Source of the DNA: Acidobacteriaceae bacterium
GTDB lineage: Bacteria; Acidobacteriota; Terriglobia; Terriglobales; Acidobacteriaceae
DNA: 64,000 nucleotides
Direction of reading: 5' to 3'
Assembly: GCA_028283655.1 (NCBI GenBank)
Contig: JAPWKE010000002.1
Span: 102,501-166,500, forward strand
The notes below the pieces were generated by a model. That model had not been told where the DNA came from, did not search any database, and saw nothing but the letters and a program-made list of their open reading frames with translations. Positions within the stretch are counted from its first letter, which is position 1. Each line of letters opens with the position of its first letter. Positions 41,997 to 49,756 of the stretch are shown one piece after another. The translations under genes and the position numbers were made by a program.

Positions 41997-43856
41997 TTAC
42001 GACTTGCGCACAACCCGTAGGTTCAACTCCCGCAGCTGCTGCTCGTTGGCAAGCGACGGCGCATCCACCATCAGGTCAATCGCCTTCGCCGTCTTTGGGA
42101 ACGCGATCACCTCGCGCAGCGAGCTCGCACCCGCCAGGATCATCACAATGCGATCCAGACCCAGCGCAATGCCGCCATGCGGAGGCGTGCCATACTCCAG
42201 CGCGTCCAGGAAGAAGCCGAAACGCTCCTTGGCTTCCTCATCGCTCATACCCAGCGAGCGGAAGATCTCCGCCTGCACATCCTGCCGATGGATACGGATC
42301 GACCCCGAGCCCAGCTCCGTGCCGTTCAGCACAATGTCATACGCCAGCGCACGAACCGAACCCTTGTCGTTGTACAACGCACCCGACTTGATGTCCTCTT
42401 CATGCGGCGACGTGAACGGGTGATGCGCCGCATCCCAGCGCTTGTGCTCCTCGTTCCACTCGTACATCGGGAAGTCCGTCACCCAGAGGAACTTGAAGTC
42501 CGCAGCCGTACCGGTCTGCTCAAAGAGCTTGTGCTTGTCCGCATACTTCTTCGCCAGGTCGAGACGAAGCTGACCCACACGCTTCGGAATCCACTGCGTG
42601 TCGTAGTTCCACGCATGCGGCGTCTCCGGCTTGGCCGTAACCACGACGATCAGATCGTCCGTCGTCAGGTTCTCGCCGTTGAACACCACCTGCTCCGCAT
42701 TCAGCTTCGCTGCAAGCGCTTCCGCCAACGGCTGGAACGCCTCACTGGTGCGCAGACGAGCGACATCCAGCAGATCGAGCCCGCTCTCGCCAAAGCTCGT
42801 ACGAACCTCCGCAAGCAAAGCCTTACGCGCCGAGCCCGAAAGCTCACCCACGCGAGGAATCGTGAAACCATACACCGGAAGCGTCGGATCAACCTTCAGC
42901 GTCACGCGCAGTTCAGGCGTGAGCACTTCGCTCAGGTTCACCATCGCGGGCAGACGCATATCCGGCTTGTCGATGCCGTACTTCTCGATGGCATCGTCAT
43001 AGCTCATCTTGAGGAACGACTCTTCCGACAGCGTGATGCCTGCAGTCTTGAACGCCGCGCGCAGGAAGCCTTCCGCCACAGCGAAGATCTGCTCCTGCTG
43101 CGGAAACGTCATCTCCAGATCGATCTGCGTGAAGTCCGGCTGACGATCCGCGCGAAGGTCTTCATCGCGGAAGCAGCGAGCAATCTGGAAGTAGCGATCG
43201 AAGCCGCCGATCATCAGAATCTGCTTGAAGATCTGGGGCGACTGCGGCAATGCGTAGAACTCACCCGCATGAACGCGCGAAGGAACCAGGTAGTCGCGTG
43301 CGCCTTCGGGCGTCGAGCGCGTCAGCAGCGGCGTCTCTACTTCGAGGAAGTCGTTGTCAGAAAGGTACTCGCGAATCGCGCGTGAGACCTTGTGGCGCAG
43401 CACGAAGTTGCGCTGCAACTCCGGACGACGCAGGTCGAGATAGCGATACTTGAGGCGTACTTCCTCGTTCGTAATCGGCGCATCGTCCGCAATGGGGAAC
43501 GGCGGCGTCTTCGACTCGTTCAGCAGCCAGCACTCTTCGGCCAGCACTTCGATGTCGCCTGTATCCATCTTCGGATTCTTCAGGCCTTCGCCGCGCTCGC
43601 GCACCTTGCCGCGAACAGCCACAACGAACTCCGGGCGCGATGCCTCGGCCTTCAGATGAGCTTCGATGGAGTCGCTCTTATCGAACACCACCTGCGTAAT
43701 GCCGGTGCGGTCGCGAAGGTCGAGAAAGATCAGATCGCCGTGATCGCGACGGCGGTTCACCCAGCCCATCAGCGTTACGGTGGAGCCAGCGTCGGATGCG
43801 CGCAGTTCGCCCAGCTTATGCGAGCGTTGCAGATTGCCTAGAAAATCGAGTGTCAC
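41997..43856 (-). CDS. aspS: Aspartyl-tRNA synthetase, bacterial type
   Basis: 619 aa from GTG 43856, the usual bacterial length with GAD insertion. An OB-fold anticodon domain comes first (GWVNRRRDHGDLIFLDLRDRTG). Class II motifs are ARCFRDEDLRADRQPDFTQID (motif 2) and GGIALGLDRIVMIL (motif 3). GAD-domain residues lie near 290-420. It charges tRNA-Asp. The start is preceded by GGAAAGATT and, 9 nt back, TACAAT, so a leaderless or short-leader transcript is likely. It is divergent from the HTH/Mop regulator. Confidence 0.97.
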   Translation of the reverse strand: MTLDFLGNLQRSHKLGELRASDAGSTVTLMGWVNRRRDHGDLIFLDLRDRTGITQVVFDKSDSIEAHLKAEASRPEFVVAVRGKVRERGEGLKNPKMDTGDIEVLAEECWLLNESKTPPFPIADDAPITNEEVRLKYRYLDLRRPELQRNFVLRHKVSRAIREYLSDNDFLEVETPLLTRSTPEGARDYLVPSRVHAGEFYALPQSPQIFKQILMIGGFDRYFQIARCFRDEDLRADRQPDFTQIDLEMTFPQQEQIFAVAEGFLRAAFKTAGITLSEESFLKMSYDDAIEKYGIDKPDMRLPAMVNLSEVLTPELRVTLKVDPTLPVYGFTIPRVGELSGSARKALLAEVRTSFGESGLDLLDVARLRTSEAFQPLAEALAAKLNAEQVVFNGENLTTDDLIVVVTAKPETPHAWNYDTQWIPKRVGQLRLDLAKKYADKHKLFEQTGTAADFKFLWVTDFPMYEWNEEHKRWDAAHHPFTSPHEEDIKSGALYNDKGSVRALAYDIVLNGTELGSGSIRIHRQDVQAEIFRSLGMSDEEAKERFGFFLDALEYGTPPHGGIALGLDRIVMILAGASSLREVIAFPKTAKAIDLMVDAPSLANEQQLRELNLRVVRKS

Positions 43857-43865
43857 AATCTTTCC

Positions 43866-43871
43866 ATTGTA
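43866..43871 (-). promoter_or_regulatory. -10-like hexamer TACAAT before aspS
   Basis: TACAAT lies 9 nt before GTG 43856 on the reverse strand. The intervening GGAAAGATT could act as a ribosome site only if the mRNA starts earlier, so this is the least certain of the set. Confidence 0.35.
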
Positions 43872-43881
43872 CGGAAAACAA

Positions 43882-44047
43882 TTCCTTTTGGCCGTTTTGC
43901 CCCTCGTTGCACAACAGTCCACCCTGATTGGCAGGTCAACTGTTTCTTTCTTGCCGTACGGAGCTTCGCTCGTTGCGCAATGGGTGGCTGCTCTCGCCAG
44001 ATGGAATAATTTCTTTCTTACCGCAGACATCCTTGCTCGTTGCACAA
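43882..44047 (+). repeat. Three 66-67-bp imperfect tandem repeats before the HTH/Mop gene
   Basis: CTCGTTGCRCAA occurs at 43903, 43969 and 44036, spacing 66 and 67 bp. The second and third copies continue ATGGGTG. TTTCTTTCTT, followed by a CCG, begins at 43943 and 44010, with a weaker match at 43882. The middle core TTGCGCAA is a perfect palindrome. The last copy ends 7 bp before ATG 44055. A regulator-binding array is possible. Confidence 0.55.
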
Positions 44048-44054
44048 TGGGTGC

Positions 44055-44471
44055 ATGAGCCCGCAGACCCCGCTCTTCACCCCGCGCGAAGCCGCGCACA
44101 TGCTGGGAATCAGCTACCCCACCATCAAGCAGTGGATTCTCAGCGGCAAGCTGAAAACCGTCCAAACCCCCGGCGGTCACCACCGAGTCTCGGCCACGGC
44201 GATGAAGCCCTTCCTCGCCAAAGACGCCGCCAAACCGGAGACCGAGAGCCGCCAGCGCTTCCGCCGCGTCTCCGGCCGCAATCAGTTGATCGGCCACATC
44301 GTCAGCGTCCGCGTCGAAGGCCTCATGGCCCAGATCGTCGTCGCCGTCGGCGAGCAGGAAGTCTCCAGCATCATCACGGCGGACGCCGTCCGCGAACTCG
44401 GCCTGAAAAAGGGCGATCAGGTCGCCGCCCTCGTCAAATCCACCGACGTCATGATCGAACGCGTCGACTAA
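44055..44471 (+). CDS. HTH (MerR/excisionase type) plus Mop/TOBE-like regulator
   Basis: 138 aa from ATG 44055. The N-terminal 52 residues form an excisionase-type winged helix (FTPREAAHMLGISYPTIKQWI, then GGHHRVSATAM). The C-terminal 67 residues resemble a Mop domain (SGRNQLIGHIVSVRVEGLMAQIVVAVG to LGLKKGDQVAALVKSTDVMIE), the molybdate/tungstate-binding fold of ModE-like regulators. It is a candidate molybdate-responsive repressor. There is no modABC gene in the window, although a molybdopterin enzyme lies at 18-20 kb. A TTG at 44040 is an alternative start. Confidence 0.85.
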   Translation: MSPQTPLFTPREAAHMLGISYPTIKQWILSGKLKTVQTPGGHHRVSATAMKPFLAKDAAKPETESRQRFRRVSGRNQLIGHIVSVRVEGLMAQIVVAVGEQEVSSIITADAVRELGLKKGDQVAALVKSTDVMIERVD

Positions 44472-44510
44472 CGCCCTCTCAGCGTTCAGTCAGTCTCTGC
44501 CACAGTTCAA

Positions 44511-44546
44511 TGTGCCGTCTCCAACGCAGTGAGGAACCTGCTCGCC
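44511..44546 (+). repeat. Dispersed intergenic repeat, family A
   Basis: This degenerate copy contains CCAACGCAGTGAGGAACCTG. Family B begins 70 bp after its first base. Confidence 0.55.
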
Positions 44547-44580
44547 TCCCGGCGCGCCACGAATCCGCGCGCACCTGCCT

Positions 44581-44640
44581 CCTTCGCGTACTTCGCGCTT
44601 AAACTTCGCGCCCTTTGCGTTAAAGCTTTCTCCCTTTCGC
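44581..44640 (+). repeat. Dispersed intergenic repeat, family B
   Basis: CCTTCGCGTACTTCGCGCTT, AAACTTCGCGCCCTTTGCG and TTAAAGC form the cleanest family B copy in the window. It lies 115-175 bp before the TonB receptor gene. Confidence 0.65.
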
Positions 44641-44733
44641 CCCAAATCTCCGCCGCTCAGCGCTCTTGCCTTTGAACCACCGGCGGCCCAAGCCCCACCC
44701 TCATCACAAAACATTTCCATTTCCCTAACGACT

Positions 44734-44750
44734 CGAATCGTATAGATTCG
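44734..44750. promoter_or_regulatory. Palindrome with embedded -10-like TATAGA before the TonB receptor
   Basis: CGAATC and GATTCG (44734-44739 and 44745-44750) flank GTATA. TATAGA (44741-44746) ends 8 nt before ATG 44755, and no ribosome site lies between. The palindrome could be an operator on a leaderless promoter. Confidence 0.4.
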
Positions 44751-44754
44751 CTGA

Positions 44755-47700
44755 ATGCCTTTCGTATCTATCGGTTCCCGCCAGAAATATCTGCTGGCGA
44801 CACTTCTCGGCGTGTGTGCAACCCACGCCTCCGCGCAGATCCTCGCCGAACTAAAAGGCCACGTTGCCGACCCCACCGGCGCAGCCATCGCTGGCGCCCA
44901 GGTCACCTTGACGGACGCCGCCACCCACACCGCGCTGCACACCGTCACCACCAGCGCCGGCGACTTTGACTTCTCGCAGCTCAACTCCAGCCGTTACACC
45001 GTCGCTGTCTCGGCCCCGGGCTTCACCACCTTCGTCCGTAACGACGTCACGGTGAACACCGGCAACACCGTCCGTGCGGACGTCTCGCTCAAACCCGGCA
45101 GCGCAGGGGAGACCGTGACCGTCAACGAAGACCTCCCGCTGCTGCAAGCCGCCACCAGCGACATCGCGACGACGATCCCCGGCCACCAGGTCCAGGCCCT
45201 CCCGCTCAACTCGCGCAACTTCATCCAGCTCACGCAACTCGCTCCCGGCGTCGCTTTGCCTCCCGGCCAGCTTCTTCCGCGCATCAACGGCGGCCGCCCC
45301 CGCACCAACGAGTACCTCTACGACGGCATCTCCGCTCTCCAGCCGGAGCCCGGCCAGGTCGTCTTCTTCCCCATCCTCGACGACATCGCCGAGTTCACCG
45401 TCGCCGCCAACAACGTCCCCGCCGAGTTCGGCCGCTTCAACGGCGGTGTCGTCAACGTCGCCACCCGCTCCGGTTCGGCAGACTTCCACGGCAGCGTCTA
45501 CGACTACTTCCGCCACGAAGCCCTCAACGCCCGCAACTTCTTCGCCCGCACAGGCGCAAAGCCGGAGTATCGTCGCAACCTCTACGGCGCCACGCTCGGC
45601 GGTCCTGTTCTCAAGGAAAAGCTCTTCTTCTTCGCCGACTATCAGGGGCTGAAGCAGCGTATCGGCGTCCCCCGCGTCTCCACCGTGCCCACAGAGGCCA
45701 TGCGCTCCGGCAACTTCTCCGGCGTGGCGAAGATTTACAACCCCTGCTCCACCGTCGTCAGCCTCGCGGGCGTGGTCACGCGCACCGAGTTCACCAACGA
45801 CACCATCACCGCCGGGCAATGCGCCTTCGACGCCCGCGCGCTCCAGATTCTCAACCTCTACCCGCACCCGCAGAGCACCGCCACCGCCTCCAACTACACC
45901 TTCGTCAACAATGACGACGACCACCAGAACCAGTTTGACGTTCGCCTCGACGGCAACTTCAGCGCAAAGGACCGCGGCTTCGTCCGCTACAGCTACTTCG
46001 CCGACGCCGAAAAGCCTGCCGACTTCATCCCGCTCTACGGCGGCCTCATCAGCTCCTCCGCTGCTGTCGTCGGCACCGGCAACGTCACCGGCGTGACCAA
46101 CGTCCTCGGCCAGCAACTCGTCCTCAACGAGACCCACACCTTCACCTCGTCGCTGCTCAACGACTTCCGCCTCGGCTACACCCGCCGCGGCAACTCTGCC
46201 CTCGGCGCGCAGTTGAGCGGCAGCGCCAGCTCCGTGCTCGGCATTCCCAACATCCCCGCCAACTCGGCCTACGCGAACACCATGCCGCAGTTCACTTTCA
46301 CCGGCTACCAGCAGCTTGGCTCGGCCTCCAGCGCCTCGGGCCGCTACCAGACCGCCGTCGGCGAACTCGTCGACACCGTCGTTTGGGCCAGGGGCCCGCA
46401 CACCTTCAAGTTTGGTGCCGACCTTCGTCGCTACGAACTCAACGCCTTCGCTCCGCCCAACCCGACCGGCAGCTTCCAGTTCACGACCACCGGCACCAAC
46501 ACCACCAGCGGCACCGGCGCAACCACCGGCGGCAACGCCTTCGCCAGCTTCCTCCTCGGCCAGGTCGACACCTTCAACATCGACCTGCAGCAGCGCACCA
46601 TCCGTCCCCGCGACTATATCCACGAGTTCTTCGCGCAGGACGACTGGCGCATCTCCCCCTCGCTTACCGTCAACGTCGGCGCACGCTGGACACTGCACAT
46701 GCCCTCCACCGAAACCCATAATCAGGGCGCCGTCTTCAACCTCGCCACGCAGCAGCTTGACTACCTCGGCGTCAACGGTTTCTCGCGCTCTGCCCGTGAG
46801 CTGCACTGGGCCAACGTGGCTCCGCGCATAGGGTTTGCCTACTCGCCCAACGCTCGCTCCGTCGTTCGAGGCGGTTACGGCATCACCTTCATCGACCAGA
46901 GCGGCATCACCACCCCTTTCACCACGCCGCAGTACCCGTTCATCCAGAACGTGCAGCAGAAGACCACCGACAGCTACGTCTCGGCCTTCGCGCTCGCCAG
47001 CGGCCCCAGCGCGATTACACCCATCTCCGCGACGCCCGACGCCGGTCTCGGCCAGAGCGTCTACACCGCAAACCGCAAGATGGGCTCCGGCTACTCGCAG
47101 CAGTGGAACCTGGCCGTGCAGCAGGCTTTCACCCCGAACCTCTCGTTTGAGATCGCCTACATCGGCTCGCACATCGTGCATCTCGGTATCCCTGACCAGA
47201 ACCTCAATCAGCTCACCGACGCACAGATCGCCAGCGGCCTCGCCGGTGGCACCGCCGCAACCAATCTCACCGGTCAGGTCACCAATCCGTACTTCAACGT
47301 GCTTCCACGTTCCAGTCAGCTTGGCGCTTCAGCGAAGATCGCGCACGCGCAACTCCTCAAGCCCTACCCCGAGTTCCAGAACATCGCGATCTATCGCAAC
47401 AACACCGGTTCTTCGGTCTACAACGGCCTCAGCACCAAGCTGGAGCAGCGCACCAGCCACGGCCTGACCTTCCTGCTTGCCTACACCTGGTCGAAGCTCA
47501 TGGACCCCGCATCCAGCGTCTTCTCCTCCACCGTGCTCAGCTCTCCGAACACCTCTTCGCTCATCATGGCCGACACCTACCGCCCGTGGCTTGAGCGCGA
47601 TCTCTCCAACGGCGACATGACCAACGTCCTCTCCGTCAGCGCCGTCTACGAGCTCACGAAGTTCAAGGGCCACGGCGTCTTCACCCCCATCCTTGGCGGC

Positions 47701-48141
47701 TGGACGGTCAACGGCATCCTCACCATGCAGAGCGGAATGCCGGTCGCGGTAACGAACAACACCAACAACAACGCCTTTGCTGGCATCCCGCTGCAACGCC
47801 CGAACCTCATCGGCAGCCCTGTCCTGCCCTCTGACCAGCGCAACTATCTGCACTGGTTCAACACCGCAGCCTTTCAGGCCGCACCGCAGTTCACCTTCGG
47901 CAACGCCCGCCGCAACCCCGTCCGCGGTCCGGCCTATCGCGACCTCGACCTCTCGCTCGCCAAACACACCCAGCTAGGCGACAAGACAGACCTCGAGTTC
48001 CGCGCCGAGGTCTTCGACATCACCAACACCCCGGCCCTGGGCTCTCCCAACGGCTCAGTTGGAGCAGCAGCCTTCGGCCAGATCACCTCAACGGTCACCG
48101 ACCCACGCGTCGTGCAGTTCGCCCTACGCCTGCGCCGCTAA
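44755..48141 (+). CDS. Oar-like TonB-dependent receptor with carboxypeptidase-regulatory domain
   Basis: 1128 aa. A signal peptide (about 1-27) is followed by a carboxypeptidase-regulatory-like domain (about 30-112: LKGHVADPTGAAIAGAQVTLTD). A plug domain (about 125-235, with LPLNSRNFIQLTQLAPGV and GGRPRTNEYLYDGI) and a beta-barrel to the C-terminus complete it. This layout matches the expanded Oar-like receptors of Acidobacteria, thought to import glycans or other large substrates, or to carry out protein transport. No SusD-like or glycoside hydrolase gene is adjacent. The start is chosen by the signal peptide; there is no ribosome site. Confidence 0.92.
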   Translation: MPFVSIGSRQKYLLATLLGVCATHASAQILAELKGHVADPTGAAIAGAQVTLTDAATHTALHTVTTSAGDFDFSQLNSSRYTVAVSAPGFTTFVRNDVTVNTGNTVRADVSLKPGSAGETVTVNEDLPLLQAATSDIATTIPGHQVQALPLNSRNFIQLTQLAPGVALPPGQLLPRINGGRPRTNEYLYDGISALQPEPGQVVFFPILDDIAEFTVAANNVPAEFGRFNGGVVNVATRSGSADFHGSVYDYFRHEALNARNFFARTGAKPEYRRNLYGATLGGPVLKEKLFFFADYQGLKQRIGVPRVSTVPTEAMRSGNFSGVAKIYNPCSTVVSLAGVVTRTEFTNDTITAGQCAFDARALQILNLYPHPQSTATASNYTFVNNDDDHQNQFDVRLDGNFSAKDRGFVRYSYFADAEKPADFIPLYGGLISSSAAVVGTGNVTGVTNVLGQQLVLNETHTFTSSLLNDFRLGYTRRGNSALGAQLSGSASSVLGIPNIPANSAYANTMPQFTFTGYQQLGSASSASGRYQTAVGELVDTVVWARGPHTFKFGADLRRYELNAFAPPNPTGSFQFTTTGTNTTSGTGATTGGNAFASFLLGQVDTFNIDLQQRTIRPRDYIHEFFAQDDWRISPSLTVNVGARWTLHMPSTETHNQGAVFNLATQQLDYLGVNGFSRSARELHWANVAPRIGFAYSPNARSVVRGGYGITFIDQSGITTPFTTPQYPFIQNVQQKTTDSYVSAFALASGPSAITPISATPDAGLGQSVYTANRKMGSGYSQQWNLAVQQAFTPNLSFEIAYIGSHIVHLGIPDQNLNQLTDAQIASGLAGGTAATNLTGQVTNPYFNVLPRSSQLGASAKIAHAQLLKPYPEFQNIAIYRNNTGSSVYNGLSTKLEQRTSHGLTFLLAYTWSKLMDPASSVFSSTVLSSPNTSSLIMADTYRPWLERDLSNGDMTNVLSVSAVYELTKFKGHGVFTPILGGWTVNGILTMQSGMPVAVTNNTNNNAFAGIPLQRPNLIGSPVLPSDQRNYLHWFNTAAFQAAPQFTFGNARRNPVRGPAYRDLDLSLAKHTQLGDKTDLEFRAEVFDITNTPALGSPNGSVGAAAFGQITSTVTDPRVVQFALRLRR

Positions 48142-48153
48142 CCCCGTATCCGA

Positions 48154-48193
48154 TTTGCCATCCCGAGCCAAGCGAGGGATCTGCATGTCGCCC
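48154..48193 (+). repeat. Dispersed intergenic repeat, family A
   Basis: TTTGCCATCCCGAGCCAAGC followed by GAGGGATCTGCATG is the best preserved family A copy. Family B begins 72 bp after its first base. Confidence 0.65.
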
Positions 48194-48225
48194 GCTGCGC
48201 CACCCATACCCGCGAGCCACTACAT

Positions 48226-48356
48226 CCCTTCGCGAACTTCGCGCCCAAACTTTGCGCCCTTAGCGTTAATCCGTTGCTGTTGCTGTTGCTGTTGGAGTAG
48301 AGGTGGGCTTCAGCCCACCGTCCCACCACGGCCACAAAGGGGGCTTTAGCCCCGGC
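48226..48356 (+). repeat. Family B repeat, TTGCTG microsatellite and two palindromes
   Basis: CCCTTCGCGAACTTCGCGCC and CTTTGCGCCCTTAGCG (48226-48270) form family B. A run of four CTGTTG-type units (about 48273-48296) follows. Then come the hairpin GGTGGGCTTCAGCCCACC (48302-48319) and GGGGCTTTAGCCCC (about 48340-48353). The 292 bp from the receptor gene to the RluA gene hold only such repeats and a terminator. Confidence 0.6.
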
Positions 48357-48366
48357 CCAGCCACGA

Positions 48367-48401
48367 AAAGCGGGCGACAGCTTTCGCCATCGCCCGCTTT
48401 C
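48367..48401. terminator. Terminator between the convergent receptor and RluA genes
   Basis: AAAGCGGGCGA (from 48367) pairs with TCGCCCGCTTT (ending 48400), a stem of about 11 bp with a 13-nt loop, ending TTTCT. A CTAAACCCTAAACCCTACG stretch (family C) follows. Confidence 0.7.
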
Positions 48402-48433
48402 TAAACCCTAAACCCTACGCCCTACACCCTCTT

Positions 48434-49756
48434 CTACCCCTGCAACTCTTCCAGCAACGCCGTCAACTCTACCGGCAACTCTGCTCGCAGTTCCATCTCT
48501 TCCCCTGTCTGCGGATGCACGAAATCCAACTCCGCCGCATGAAGAAAATGCCGCTCCGGCTCAATCACCGGCAGGGAAGGGTTCGCCGGCTTCAGCGCGT
48601 GAGGAGCGCCATACGTCGGGTCGCCCACGACCGGATGCCCCAGCGCCTGCAGGTGGACACGGATCTGGTGCGTCCGTCCCGTTTCGATGTGCAGTTCGAC
48701 AAACGTGAACTTTCCGTACTCGCTCTCGAAACGTTTCAAAACGCGATAATTCGTTCGCGCCGTGCGTCCTCCGGGACGCTTCGTGGTCATGCGAATTCGA
48801 CGATGCAAATCGCGTGAAATCGGCAAATCGACAGTGCCAGCGTCCTCGCGGAGGTGTCCATGCGCCAGCGCGAGATACACCTTCCGCAGGTCGCGCGTCG
48901 CGAACATTTCGCTCAACTTGCGGTGCGTTGAATCGTTTTTTGCGACCACGATCAACCCGCTCGTCTCCTTGTCCAGACGATGCACAATTCCCGGCCGCAC
49001 CGGGTCCCCCGAGTTCGCCAGGGCCTGCTCGCCAAAGTGATACAGCAGGGCATTTACCAGCGTTCCGCGATTGTGCTCCACCGAGCCCGAACCCGCATGA
49101 ACAGTCATCGCGGCAGGCTTATCGATCACCGCCAGATCATCGTCTTCAAAGACCACGCGCAGCGGAATATTCTCCGGCTCCGCCCGCAACGGCTCAAGCT
49201 GAGGCTCCCCTTCAATCTCGATCTGCTCGCCGCCCTTGAGCTTCGTCTTGGCCTTTGCGATCACGCCATCCATCTGCACCTGGCCGTTTTCGATCAGCAA
49301 CTGCACCCGCCCGCGCGACACATCCGGCAGCGCCTTTGCCAGATAGGCATCGAGGCGCATTCCTTCGGCCACGGCCGGGGCCTTCAGCGAGCGCACGCCG
49401 TCTTCTGCTTCTAGTTCGTCGAGCACGGGAATGGCTTCGCGATCGCTCTCCAACAGCTTCAGCCCCTCGTAGCGGCGCCCGTCTTCTGACTGAATCTCGT
49501 TGCGCGTACCGATCGGGTTGGTGATGATCAGGTACGGGTTCGACGGATCGACCGGGGCCTTTGCGGCCTCCATCATCTCGTCTACGTCGTAGTAGTCTTC
49601 GCCTGCGCCTGCATCGTCTTCCGCGACCATGTCGGCGAAAGGATTCTCTTCCGCCCGGCGGACCTTTTCGTCCTCCACCTGCGTGCGGACTTTACGGTAC
49701 TCGGCTTTTACTGATTTGCGACGCTTGCCCTTCGGCAGCATGTTCTTACTTGGCAT
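48434..49756 (-). CDS. RluA-family 23S rRNA pseudouridine synthase with long N-terminal extension
   Basis: 440 aa. Residues 1-125 are a charged extension with a basic start (KGKRRKSVKAEYRKVRTQ) and an acidic stretch (EDDAGAGEDYYDVDEMMEAA). An S4 domain (about 132-190: MRLDAYLAKALPDVSRGRVQLLIENGQV) precedes the catalytic domain with HRLDKETSG (catalytic Asp) and GRTHQIRVHL. RluD-type enzymes modify helix 69 of 23S rRNA; they are usually about 320 aa, so the extension is notable. The start overlaps the Lgt-like gene by 11 bp. Confidence 0.9.
   Translation of the reverse strand: MPSKNMLPKGKRRKSVKAEYRKVRTQVEDEKVRRAEENPFADMVAEDDAGAGEDYYDVDEMMEAAKAPVDPSNPYLIITNPIGTRNEIQSEDGRRYEGLKLLESDREAIPVLDELEAEDGVRSLKAPAVAEGMRLDAYLAKALPDVSRGRVQLLIENGQVQMDGVIAKAKTKLKGGEQIEIEGEPQLEPLRAEPENIPLRVVFEDDDLAVIDKPAAMTVHAGSGSVEHNRGTLVNALLYHFGEQALANSGDPVRPGIVHRLDKETSGLIVVAKNDSTHRKLSEMFATRDLRKVYLALAHGHLREDAGTVDLPISRDLHRRIRMTTKRPGGRTARTNYRVLKRFESEYGKFTFVELHIETGRTHQIRVHLQALGHPVVGDPTYGAPHALKPANPSLPVIEPERHFLHAAELDFVHPQTGEEMELRAELPVELTALLEELQG

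Noticed and set aside
43882-44047. Possible CRISPR array
   Set aside because: There are only three repeats, the similarity covers most of each 66-bp unit instead of alternating repeats and unique spacers, and no cas gene is near.
43857-44297. N-terminal extension of aspS by about 147 codons
   Set aside because: It would run through the divergent regulator gene; the protein aligns from GTG 43856 with the normal AspRS N-terminus.
44472-44754. Cobalamin or other riboswitch before the TonB receptor
   Set aside because: I found no B12-box-like conserved core and the region is mostly family A and B repeats.
44851-47181. Reverse-strand open frame of 776 codons opposite the TonB receptor
   Set aside because: It is Gly/Val/Glu-rich with no domain, and the forward frame is a clear receptor.
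48273-48296. CTGTTG run as a coding or CRISPR repeat
   Set aside because: It is a short microsatellite in an intergenic region without an open frame.
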